Origin: Vibrio sp. YMD68
GTDB taxonomy: Bacteria > Pseudomonadota > Gammaproteobacteria > Enterobacterales > Vibrionaceae
Reading direction: 5' to 3'
Assembly (NCBI RefSeq): GCF_029958905.1
Contig: NZ_CP124614.1
Location: forward strand, 1,860,001-1,924,000
DNA: 64,000 bases
Every line of letters begins with the position of its first letter. The stretch's first letter is position 1. Both the position numbers and the translations under genes were made by a program. This document shows, piece by piece, positions 35,520 through 43,042 of the stretch. Below the pieces are notes generated by a model. It did no database searches. It worked only from the letters and a program-made list of their open reading frames with translations, and was not told where the DNA came from.

Positions 35520-36203
35520 ATGAAAAAAAACAAAACGGTAACCACTGAGGATATCCTTCTAAAATTGTGTCAGTCAGTGTCTGGGGTACTGACCTCTGCG
35601 ACTGATTCCAAGATTTCCTACTCAGCGATGGTTCAAAAAATTAATAAGACAAGCTTAAAACCTGACTTTGGCTGCTTTGTCCTTTTTGACGGTGGTTTTT
35701 CTGGACTGGTTGTCATTAACTTTACTGCTAAGGCCGCGCTCGAAATTTATACTAACTACATGCGTAACATGGGCATGCCTGAAGATGAACTCGCGGTACT
35801 GCATACCTCAGACGAGGTGGGTGATGTGCTTGGGGAACTCATGAATCAATTAGTTGGTGACTTCACCAATAAAATTCGCAAAGAGCTACAAACCAACATC
35901 ACTCAGAACCAGCCAAAAATGTTGGCATTGAACAAACAAGTGAACTTGTCAGTAGATACAAACCTTGACCGACCTCAAGCGCGACGAGTCACGTTTTCTA
36001 CCACTAACAACAATATCTTCTACCTTGAACTCGCTATGGATAAAACTGAATTTATTCAACTGGAAGAGTTCGAAGTTGCCGAAGATGAATGCCCGGATTC
36101 GATTCTAGAAGCCACTCAAAACAACATGGCCACAAAAAAAGAGAAAACAAACACGGTCGAAGACTCCATGGCCAGTGATTTGCTCGATGAACTAGGAATC
36201 TAG
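35520..36203 (+). CDS. DUF3334 family protein, CheX-like
   Basis: A 227-residue cytoplasmic protein of the DUF3334 family. The segment TSDEVGDVLGELMNQLVGDFTNKIRKEL contains the E-x-x-N pattern (E-L-M-N) that forms the phosphatase site of CheC/CheX/FliY proteins. FVLFDGGFSGLVVINFTAKAALEIYTNYM recalls their beta-sheet and helix. The C-terminus is an acidic tail ending in ASDLLDELGI. It may therefore dephosphorylate a response regulator, but no partner gene is adjacent. It is divergent from ydiJ, with its own terminator after a tandem repeat. Confidence 0.82.
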   Translation: MKKNKTVTTEDILLKLCQSVSGVLTSATDSKISYSAMVQKINKTSLKPDFGCFVLFDGGFSGLVVINFTAKAALEIYTNYMRNMGMPEDELAVLHTSDEVGDVLGELMNQLVGDFTNKIRKELQTNITQNQPKMLALNKQVNLSVDTNLDRPQARRVTFSTTNNNIFYLELAMDKTEFIQLEEFEVAEDECPDSILEATQNNMATKKEKTNTVEDSMASDLLDELGI

Positions 36204-36215
36204 TCTATCTGACTA

Positions 36216-36270
36216 TGATTAAGTAATCGTGATTAAGTGGCTGTTATTAGGTGACAGTTATTAAGTGACA
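36216..36270. repeat. Four-copy 14-bp tandem array after the DUF3334 gene
   Basis: TGATTAAGT, TGATTAAGT, TTATTAGGT, TTATTAAGT begin at 36216, 36230, 36244 and 36258, an exact 14-bp period, starting 13 bp after the stop. Confidence 0.85.
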
Positions 36271-36294
36271 GTCAACGTTAGCAAAACCTTACCG

Positions 36295-36334
36295 ACTCCC
36301 TCTTTTTTGACGATACCGAATAGAGGGAGTTTTT
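36295..36334 (+). terminator. Terminator of the DUF3334 gene
   Basis: Stem ACTCCCTC/GAGGGAGT, 20-nt loop, then T4, following the 14-bp array. Confidence 0.75.
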
Positions 36335-36497
36335 AATTGAACGTTGAATACCTTCAATAGATTTGAATACGTCCGCTCGATTCCAAGCGTCTATTCGGGG
36401 GGTAATCCCTCTTCTTTTTCCCTCAAATCGCCAGATTATTTTAATCTAACGGGTATTTTTATCAGAGCGATTCAGTTTATAGCCATAAAAAGGTATT

Positions 36498-36542
36498 ATG
36501 TCAGACTTTGTAAAAATCGCATCTGCCTTAAAATATCGATGA
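36498..36542 (+). CDS. Possible 14-aa upstream ORF coupled to the DUF2786 gene
   Basis: ATG at 36498 preceded by AAAAAGG (4-nt spacing) encodes MSDFVKIASALKYR. It ends in TGA that overlaps the DUF2786 start as ATGA (36539-36542). The downstream start has no ribosome site of its own, so translation may depend on ribosomes finishing this ORF. Coding status is inferred from the signal layout only. Confidence 0.45.
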   Translation: MSDFVKIASALKYR

Positions 36543-37222
36543 ATAAACAGAAAGCTCTAAAGAAAATTGCTAAGTGCTTAGAACTGGGTAACTCAGCCAA
36601 CGTTAACGAAGCCGCCAATGCCATCAAAATGGCGCACAGTTTGATGCTCAAGTATGGCCTTGATAAAGACGATATTGAGTTCATCAAGATGGGCAAAACA
36701 CAATCATCGCACTTATTACCTGCAAATATTAGTTCGACATTATTGCGCGTTATTAGAGGTATCAACACCAAGTTTGGCGTTGAGGCGGTTTTACTAAACC
36801 ATAAAGGCCTTAAACGCGCGGAATTTATTGGCGAAGCTGATCGAGCCATCTTTGCTGCGTTTGCGTTTGACATTATTTATCGAGAAATGAACGAACACAC
36901 CGGTCAGTTCAGAAATAGTTTTTCTGGCAGCGGCACTTCATCACTTGAAGTGACACGTCGGGTCAATTCATTCGTTTCCGGTTGGGTTGAAGGCGCGTTA
37001 GAGAAGTTACCAACCATCACACCAGATGACGAATCCAATAACAAAATCAACAACTACATAGACAAAGAATTCGAAAATATCGATAGAGAAACCTTCAAGC
37101 AACAGCTAAAGGAGGCGATGAAGAACCTCACCGCAGACTATGAGGTAGGGCTTAAAAAAGGCCGTAAGGTCTCGGTTAATCGCCCAATTGATGGTGCACA
37201 AGCGCCAAAACAATTGAAATAA
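36539..37222 (+). CDS. DUF2786 domain protein
   Basis: A 227-residue cytoplasmic protein. The N-terminal 45 residues (KALKKIAKCLELGNSANVNEAANAIKMAHSLMLKYGLD) are a clear DUF2786 domain, a short helical module found in phage and chromosomal proteins of unknown function. The rest carries a central region ending in FVSGWVEGAL and a charged, helical C-terminus (DRETFKQQLKEAMKNL...KKGRKVSVNRP). The start is the ATG at 36539, chosen because DUF2786 begins right there; a long upstream extension in the same frame has poor composition. Function unknown. Confidence 0.82.
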   Translation: MNKQKALKKIAKCLELGNSANVNEAANAIKMAHSLMLKYGLDKDDIEFIKMGKTQSSHLLPANISSTLLRVIRGINTKFGVEAVLLNHKGLKRAEFIGEADRAIFAAFAFDIIYREMNEHTGQFRNSFSGSGTSSLEVTRRVNSFVSGWVEGALEKLPTITPDDESNNKINNYIDKEFENIDRETFKQQLKEAMKNLTADYEVGLKKGRKVSVNRPIDGAQAPKQLK

Positions 37223-37360
37223 ATTACACCCTGTGACGGTATCTTTGCGTGTATGCTTGATACTTGGTGGTATTGTTCGCAGGTAAGGCCATCTAATCTT
37301 ATACTTAGCAATGGTGGCTATGCTTGTTTTAAAGCCAACCTTATTAAATCACAACGGAAT

Positions 37361-38386
37361 GTGCTTATCTTGAAGTGGCTTCTCTCTCTATTATTATTGT
37401 TACCGAGCCTTTGTTTTGGCGACCCAATAGCTGATCTTACGCCAAGAGCGGAATCAAATGATGCCTTGGCTCAATTTCAACTTGCAAACCTGTATGCCAA
37501 TTCCGCCTCCGAAACAGATCTTGAACAAGCTTTTTATTGGTATCAACAAGCTGCCTCCAATAACCATACGCAAGCGCATTTTACATTAGCTACGTACTAC
37601 CTAAAAGGCATTGGAACCGAGCCAGATTTAACCCAGGCAGTATTTTGGCTTACTAAGCTTTCTACGACAGGTAATGTCGATGCTCAGCTAGCGCTCGCAA
37701 CCATTTATGAACAAACAGCAGACCAAGTAGAAAACCTCGATATGGCCGAGATTTGGTATTTGGTGGCACAACCCAATAGTGAGCTTGCAGTTGAAGGATA
37801 CAGCAGAGTCTTAGAAGCTAAATTCAACCAACGGAAAGCTCAACAAGTTTCTTCTCTTGACCAACTCGATATCGCCTTCGAGCCTCAGCAAACGGATGTA
37901 AACCACACCTCAGATCAGACGCCAGTGATAAACCATCATACCAATCCAACTTACATTCTGATCGTTTTAATCATCGTTGCAGCTTCCATCATCACCTTCT
38001 TATATAACCGACGTCGCCGAGCTAAGTCAGATCATGCAACTAAAGCAACTAAAGCAACTAAAGCAGAGAATGACCAAAAGCGGCGGCTGATTGAATCAAA
38101 CCAAGCTCAAGCACTGATCATCAAGCAGCAAAAAAAACAGATCGAAACGATTTATAGACAATTTAAAAAATTACAACAAGCATCACCTAAAAATGCCAAC
38201 GACCAGAAACTGAACACTGCCTGCGCGATGTTTGGATTCACTTCGACAAAACTACCCGATCAAAAAACGATCAAAGTTCGTTACAAACAACTGTCCAAAT
38301 TATACCACCCAGATTTGCGTGGAACGGATGATGAAATGAAACGATTAAATAATGCGCTAAAAATCATACTGACACACATTAAGTAA
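37361..38386 (+). CDS. Sel1-repeat, single-TM, C-terminal J-domain protein
   Basis: About 341 residues from a GTG with CGGA upstream (a TTG three codons later is possible). Order: a signal peptide or anchor (LKWLLSLLLLLPSLCFG), Sel1-like repeats (ALAQFQLANLYANSAS...QAFYWYQQAAS, HFTLATYYLKGIG...AVFWLTKLS, AQLALATIYE...AEIWYLVA), a membrane helix (TYILIVLIIVAASIITFLY, near 197-217) followed by RRRR, a coiled-coil-like region with an ATKATKATK microrepeat, and a C-terminal J-domain with HPD near 316-318 (KLYHPDLRG). If the Sel1 part is periplasmic, the J-domain would be cytoplasmic and could recruit DnaK to the membrane. Substrate unknown. Confidence 0.8.
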   Translation: MLILKWLLSLLLLLPSLCFGDPIADLTPRAESNDALAQFQLANLYANSASETDLEQAFYWYQQAASNNHTQAHFTLATYYLKGIGTEPDLTQAVFWLTKLSTTGNVDAQLALATIYEQTADQVENLDMAEIWYLVAQPNSELAVEGYSRVLEAKFNQRKAQQVSSLDQLDIAFEPQQTDVNHTSDQTPVINHHTNPTYILIVLIIVAASIITFLYNRRRRAKSDHATKATKATKAENDQKRRLIESNQAQALIIKQQKKQIETIYRQFKKLQQASPKNANDQKLNTACAMFGFTSTKLPDQKTIKVRYKQLSKLYHPDLRGTDDEMKRLNNALKIILTHIK

Positions 38387-38569
38387 CGCCACTCCAGGTT
38401 AATTAAATGTTACATTTAGGTGTCTTGTTTTGAGGGCCAACGATAAAATCCTCACCACGCAAGCGATCCCTCTCTCAAGGATGTAACAAACAATTAACCT
38501 CACTTCCTTTTATATGTCATAATGTTCGCAGAAAATTGAAAGTGAACTTCACTTTAGAAGGAGAAAATA

Positions 38570-38752
38570 ATGTTCAGCTCAGAAGGTACTTGTGACTGGT
38601 GTAAAAAACCAAGCGCCCTTACCAAACTTAATTATATTGATGGAAAGTCTAACAATTCATGTGAAGACTGTTATGACCTTGCTTCATTGGATGTACGCGA
38701 ATTCAACATTGCGGAACGTCAGCACCAAGAGCAGCACTGCGCACAGTACTAG
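38570..38752 (+). CDS. Small four-cysteine zinc-finger-like protein
   Basis: A 60-residue protein with two CxxC pairs (C8/C11 in TCDWCKK and C31/C34 in SCEDCYDL), as in a zinc ribbon or treble clef. The C-terminus is rich in Glu, Gln and His. A strong ribosome site (AAGGAG, 9 nt before ATG) and a terminator after the stop support a real gene. I cannot name a family or function; similar small proteins exist in Vibrio as far as I recall. Confidence 0.75.
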   Translation: MFSSEGTCDWCKKPSALTKLNYIDGKSNNSCEDCYDLASLDVREFNIAERQHQEQHCAQY

Positions 38753-38806
38753 ACTACCCCTTCTTCTTTTCTACTCACTCTTTCACTGCCAACCAAAAGC
38801 TTTCAC

Positions 38807-38834
38807 TAAAAAGTCACTTAACGTGGCTTTTTTA
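38807..38834 (+). terminator. Terminator of the small zinc-finger gene
   Basis: Stem AAAAGTCAC/GTGGCTTTT (one G-U pair), 5-nt loop, T6 tail. Confidence 0.75.
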
Positions 38835-38953
38835 ATTTCTGCCCTTTAAAACTGTCCTCTACCGATCATTAAACCATCTCAACACCCAACCTAAATCACA
38901 TTTTGTTCATAATTGAAGCAACTTCTACTTGATCCTTACTCAAAATAAAACTA

Positions 38954-38969
38954 CTGTATAGGCATACAG
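38954..38969. promoter_or_regulatory. LexA (SOS) box of sulA
   Basis: CTGTATAGGCATACAG, a perfect CTGT-N8-ACAG match, ends 21 bp before the sulA ATG. Confidence 0.92.
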
Positions 38970-38990
38970 CATGTATATAAGGACAGGGAT

Positions 38991-39380
38991 ATGTTGCAAA
39001 TACAACCTAATCAGCACTCTAAGTACAACACTCTTGCTCAGCCAACAGCTCCAATGATGATCGACGATTCAATCATGGGTCGGTTATCAGGTTTATCAAG
39101 TAGCCAGCAATGGATTCTATTTACGTCAGAATGCCCTCGTCCTGATTTTGAACAGTTTTCTTCATCGAAAATCAGCTGCAATAAAATTATTCATATGAAA
39201 GCATCTCAATCGATGACAGAACTAGAAACGGTGACAAAAGCCATTAAATCAGGCAACGCCAGTGCTGTTGTCGCTTCAAATAATATTGACCACGTTAACC
39301 AAGCCTTGCTCAAATCGTTAGCGTCGCTCCATGACTGTGAAGTATTTTTCGTTGAAGGCAGAGGCCAAAAGTATCACTAG
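38991..39380 (+). CDS. sulA: SOS cell-division inhibitor SulA
   Basis: A 129-residue cytoplasmic protein of the SulA family, which binds FtsZ and blocks septation during DNA damage. The family core is recognisable: LSGLSSSQQWILFTSECPRPDFEQF, then KIIHMKASQSMTELETVTKAIKSGNASAVVASN and CEVFFVEGRGQKYH. The perfect LexA box upstream strongly supports the identification. The ribosome site GGACAGGG precedes the ATG. Monocistronic with a strong terminator. The sequence is diverged from E. coli SulA, as is usual for this fast-evolving protein. Confidence 0.9.
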   Translation: MLQIQPNQHSKYNTLAQPTAPMMIDDSIMGRLSGLSSSQQWILFTSECPRPDFEQFSSSKISCNKIIHMKASQSMTELETVTKAIKSGNASAVVASNNIDHVNQALLKSLASLHDCEVFFVEGRGQKYH

Positions 39381-39408
39381 TAAGTTCAACGAATTTTCGC
39401 ACTCTTTT

Positions 39409-39440
39409 AGCGCCTCATTTTCGAGGCGCTTTTTTATTTT
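39409..39440 (+). terminator. Terminator of sulA
   Basis: Perfect stem AGCGCCTC/GAGGCGCT, 6-nt loop, T6 tail. Confidence 0.93.
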
Positions 39441-39470
39441 TTCTCGCTGTATCGATATACGATAGATTTT

Positions 39471-39486
39471 AAGCAAACGTTTGCTT
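39471..39486. promoter_or_regulatory. PurR operator of purC
   Basis: AAGCAAACGTTTGCTT, a perfect 16-bp palindrome matching the PurR consensus (ACGCAAACGTTTGCGT). An extended -10 TGGTATGAT follows at 39512-39520. Confidence 0.9.
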
Positions 39487-39537
39487 TTTAAGTGTCGATG
39501 ATAAAAAGTTCTGGTATGATGCGGGGCATATTCACAG

Positions 39538-39565
39538 CCTAAGCCCTACTGTTTGTAGTCTTGGG
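39538..39565 (+). promoter_or_regulatory. Stem-loop in the purC 5' untranslated region
   Basis: CCTAAG-CC-CTAC-TGTTT-GTAG-T-CTTGGG folds into two stacked stems (one G-U pair) with small bulges. It lies between the -10 element and the ATG at 39605. No U-run follows, so it is not a standard terminator. Role unknown. Confidence 0.4.
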
Positions 39566-39604
39566 TTCCTTCTCAATCTGACGTTTAAAAAATAGGAATG
39601 TCTA

Positions 39605-40708
39605 ATGAGCCTTGCTGATCAAGTTTTAGCCGTCAATGACGATTTACCCATCCGCACTAACAAGCCAGTCCACAGTGGCAAAGTTCGTTCTGTTTACTGG
39701 CTGACCGATGAAGATAGCCAGCGTCTAATTCAAGAAAAAGGGTACGACGTTGCTCCTGATGCACCGTTAGCTATCATGGTCATCAGTGACCGTATTTCTG
39801 CCTTTGATTGTATTTGGCATGCTGAAGGTGGTCTTAAAGGTGTACCAGGAAAAGGCGCTGCTCTTAACGCAATATCTAACCATTGGTTTGATTTGTTTAA
39901 GAAGAATAATCTCGCAGACAGTCATATACTGGATATCCCACATCCGTTTGTTTGGATTGTGCAAAAAGCAAAACCCGTCATGATTGAAGCCATCTGTAGA
40001 AATTACATCACAGGCTCAATGTGGCGTGCTTACGAGAAAGGTGAACGTGAATTCTGTGGTATTGAGCTTCCTGAAGGCTTAGAAAAAGATAAAGTTCTGC
40101 CTGAGCTTCTTATTACTCCTTCAACAAAAGGAATTCTTAAGGGTATTCCGGGAGTCCCTGAGGCGGATGATGTCAATATTTCTCGCAAGAACATCGAAGA
40201 CAACTTTGCTGCTTTCAACTTCTCCACCTCAGACGATATAGCTCGATACGAATCCCTGCTTAAAGATGGCTTTTCTGTTATCAGTAAAGCGTTGGCCGAT
40301 GTTGATCAGACGTTTGTCGATACTAAATTTGAGTTTGGCTATGTCACTGACTCAGCGGGCAATGAAAAGCTCATCTATATGGATGAAGTGGGCACGCCGG
40401 ATTCTTCTCGCATTTGGGATACCAAAGAATATCAAGCAGGCAATATCGTCGAAAACTCGAAAGAAGGTTTCCGTCAATTCCTTTTAGGCCATTTTCCAGA
40501 TCCAGATATTCTTCTAAATAAAGAACGCATGCCAGAAAGAGAAGCGTTGGCTCGTGATAACGCGTTGCCAAATGAAGCTCTCATGGATATCTCTAGAACT
40601 TATATCAGCATTGCAGAGAAGATTACGGGTAAACCTGTGCATCTCAGCCAAAATCCTAAGCAAGAAATTATCGATGTGCTGCGTAGCGATTACGGCCTTA
40701 TAGATTAG
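39605..40708 (+). CDS. purC: Phosphoribosylaminoimidazole-succinocarboxamide synthase
   Basis: Purine biosynthesis enzyme that joins CAIR and aspartate with ATP to form SAICAR. It is 367 residues, the long form found in Vibrio and relatives rather than the 237-residue E. coli type. SAICAR synthetase motifs: [11 protein letters not shown] (glycine-rich loop), [43 protein letters not shown] and [14 protein letters not shown]. The ribosome site AGGA precedes ATG 39605. Regulated by a perfect PurR operator. Confidence 0.97.
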   Translation: MSLADQVLAVNDDLPIRTNKPVHSGKVRSVYWLTDEDSQRLIQEKGYDVAPDAPLAIMVISDRISAFDCIWHAEGGLKGVPGKGAALNAISNHWFDLFKKNNLADSHILDIPHPFVWIVQKAKPVMIEAICRNYITGSMWRAYEKGEREFCGIELPEGLEKDKVLPELLITPSTKGILKGIPGVPEADDVNISRKNIEDNFAAFNFSTSDDIARYESLLKDGFSVISKALADVDQTFVDTKFEFGYVTDSAGNEKLIYMDEVGTPDSSRIWDTKEYQAGNIVENSKEGFRQFLLGHFPDPDILLNKERMPEREALARDNALPNEALMDISRTYISIAEKITGKPVHLSQNPKQEIIDVLRSDYGLID

Positions 40709-40745
40709 GCCGTTTATTGATGAGGTTACTGAGACACTGCACTGT

Positions 40746-40766
40746 GCTAAAAGCTAAAAGCTAAGC
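40746..40766. repeat. 7-bp tandem repeat after purC
   Basis: GCTAAAA, GCTAAAA, GCTAAGC, about 37 bp after the purC stop. Confidence 0.55.
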
Positions 40767-40807
40767 ATCAAAAGCACGATCCGCTCATCAATGATTAAAG
40801 CCTCTAC

Positions 40808-40848
40808 AAAAAACGCCAGCAATTATTACTTGCTGGCGTTTCTATTTT
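40808..40848. terminator. Bidirectional terminator between purC and the chemoreceptor gene
   Basis: A 12-bp perfect stem AAACGCCAGCAA/TTGCTGGCGTTT with a 7-nt loop, flanked by A-rich and T-rich sides, serving both convergent genes. Confidence 0.9.
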
Positions 40849-40903
40849 CTACGAAATGATCTTGATATTGTATATACGCATAACTTTTGTCTGCGTATGT
40901 CTC

Positions 40904-42787
40904 TTAGAGCTTAAAGCGCCCTATTTCGTTTTGAAGTTCATTAGAAAGCGCCGACAATTCACCCGCTTGTATTGCTGCTTGATGCGCTTCCTCCGCGAGT
41001 TCGTTGGAGACATCACGAATACCCACAGTATTGCGAGAAATCTCAGAGGTCACCGTCGCTTGCTCTTCGGCAGCTGAAGCGATTTGTGTTGCCATATCAC
41101 TTATCAGCTTCACTGATTGTTGTATTTGCTCAAGGCTTACTGATGCTAGGTTTGCATCTTCTACACTTGTTGTCGCGAGATCTCGGCTATCGTTCATTAT
41201 ATTTACAGCTTTGCTCGTAGTAACTTGCAACGTGTCAATCATAGTTTGGATTTCAGTCGTAGAAGCATGAGTCCGTTGGCTAAGTACTCTTACTTCATCG
41301 GCAACTACCGCAAAACCACGGCCCTGTTCACCAGCTCGAGCCGCTTCAATCGCCGCGTTCAGCGCAAGTAAGTTTGTCTGCTCTGCAATGCCCTGAATCG
41401 TAGAGATGATTGAGTTGATACTGTTAGCGTGTATCTCAAGCTCCTGCATTATTTGCGTCGCAGATTGTACTTCAGACTCTAGGCTATTGATTGAGTTATG
41501 CGTTTGAGTCACTCGATCGCTGCCATGAATACAGGCGCTCACCGCTTCTTCAGAATGTTTTGCGGTGTTATCAGCATTACCTGCGACCTCTTGAGTTGCA
41601 GCACCCATTTCATCAATAGCCGTGGCAACCATGTTAATGTCGTCTTGTTGTGAAACAATCCTACGGCTTCGTGTTTCAGATTGCGATAAGGTTGTTTTAG
41701 CCTGTAGAGATAATGAAGATGCTACTTCATTTAATTTACTCACAACGCTATGCATATTCCCAACAAACACATTGAAATCATTAGCTATCTTTCCTACTTC
41801 ATCGTCATAGCGAGGTGTGATTCTCTGCGTGAGATCAGCTTCGCCACTAGCAATGTTTTCCATTGCTACTGAAACTCTAGTGAGATCATTAAATAAATAG
41901 TTGACCAATAAAGTGAGAATAATCATTACAAAGATTGCGACAAACAATGCAGTGACGATTAAGCTCTCTATTAACGAAATATTGCCCGCTGCTTCCGTTT
42001 CATAATCCATGACAATAGTGAAAATCCAACTGGTGCCGCTAACAGGATAAAAATACATCAGTTTTTCTTTTCCATTAACAAAAATGTGCTCTACTTGATT
42101 TGTTCGAATTGCACTACTAATGAAAGGCATAGAAAGCTGATTAGATAGCTGAGTTATTGGTTTGAGAGTTAAACTTTGGTCTGGGTGCGCTAAAAACGTC
42201 CCGTCGTTTGACTCAATAAGAGCCGCATAAGCATTATGACCGACATCTAGATTTATCACATCAGACACGAGCTGTTTGATCAGTACATCAGCACCTACTA
42301 CGCCAGCCAATTTTGAACCTTGGTAAACGGGCTCTGCAATAGTGACCAGTAATTCATTGGTTATCGCATCTTGGTACGCACTGGTCACTATTTGTTTATT
42401 CTCTTTTAGCGCGTCTTTGTACCAAGGACGCTCTCTCGGATCATACCCAGCTCTATTCCGTTCAGGGTGCGAACGTAACATATCGCCGTTAACCGTACCG
42501 AAAAATATATCATCGAAACCACCTGAAATTCTTGCTTGTTTCAAGAAAGGGATAACATCTGGTTGTGTGCTGTTATAGTTAAACGCTGAAGAAATATTTT
42601 TGCGAATATCCACCCACTCTGAAATGCCTTCCGAAGCCGTTGCTGCAATGCTTTCTGATCGCGAGTAGATGTTCGATCTGGTTTCATCAACGAGCTTAAA
42701 TCCAGACAGTGCGGTTAAAATGGTGGCCATCAAAACTACCGACGCGATGCTACTAGCGGTGAGTTTACGCTTTAGTGTCAATTTCAT
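40904..42787 (-). CDS. Methyl-accepting chemotaxis protein with amino-acid-type dCache domain
   Basis: A 627-residue transmembrane chemoreceptor: TM1 (about 10-30), periplasmic dCache domain (about 35-275), TM2 (about 278-305), HAMP, and a signalling domain with the hairpin tip [32 protein letters not shown]. In the dCache domain Y115, R120, W122, Y123, Y138 and D167 match in identity and spacing the amino-acid-binding pattern (Y-x4-R-x-W-Y, then Y and D) described for dCache receptors. A free amino acid is therefore the likely ligand class. No C-terminal pentapeptide for CheR tethering is seen. Single gene. Confidence 0.93.
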   Translation of the reverse strand: MKLTLKRKLTASSIASVVLMATILTALSGFKLVDETRSNIYSRSESIAATASEGISEWVDIRKNISSAFNYNSTQPDVIPFLKQARISGGFDDIFFGTVNGDMLRSHPERNRAGYDPRERPWYKDALKENKQIVTSAYQDAITNELLVTIAEPVYQGSKLAGVVGADVLIKQLVSDVINLDVGHNAYAALIESNDGTFLAHPDQSLTLKPITQLSNQLSMPFISSAIRTNQVEHIFVNGKEKLMYFYPVSGTSWIFTIVMDYETEAAGNISLIESLIVTALFVAIFVMIILTLLVNYLFNDLTRVSVAMENIASGEADLTQRITPRYDDEVGKIANDFNVFVGNMHSVVSKLNEVASSLSLQAKTTLSQSETRSRRIVSQQDDINMVATAIDEMGAATQEVAGNADNTAKHSEEAVSACIHGSDRVTQTHNSINSLESEVQSATQIMQELEIHANSINSIISTIQGIAEQTNLLALNAAIEAARAGEQGRGFAVVADEVRVLSQRTHASTTEIQTMIDTLQVTTSKAVNIMNDSRDLATTSVEDANLASVSLEQIQQSVKLISDMATQIASAAEEQATVTSEISRNTVGIRDVSNELAEEAHQAAIQAGELSALSNELQNEIGRFKL

Positions 42788-43042
42788 ATTGTTTCACATT
42801 AGACTTATAAAACCCGAATAGTACAGATAACTCTTGGCACTTTCACTACAATTAATCTATTTTTTTCAATCTCATAAGTCTCTCTTATTCAATGTAATTA
42901 TTATTAACTTTCACGCTTTATCAAACGCCAAATTGTTCACAATACAACCTACCAATTTACACATTAATTACATACGGTACGTCACTCTACACACCGATAC
43001 AAAATGGTATACTATCGGGAAAATGACTCAACGGATTCAATA

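Noticed and set aside
36344..36538. 65-codon N-terminal extension of the DUF2786 gene
   Set aside because: The DUF2786 domain begins at 36539, and the extension includes the terminator-proximal region and has unusual composition; more likely noncoding apart from the short ORF.
37253..37360. Longer N-terminus for the Sel1-J protein
   Set aside because: It would place about 36 polar residues before the signal-like hydrophobic segment; the GTG at 37361 gives a normal exported N-terminus.
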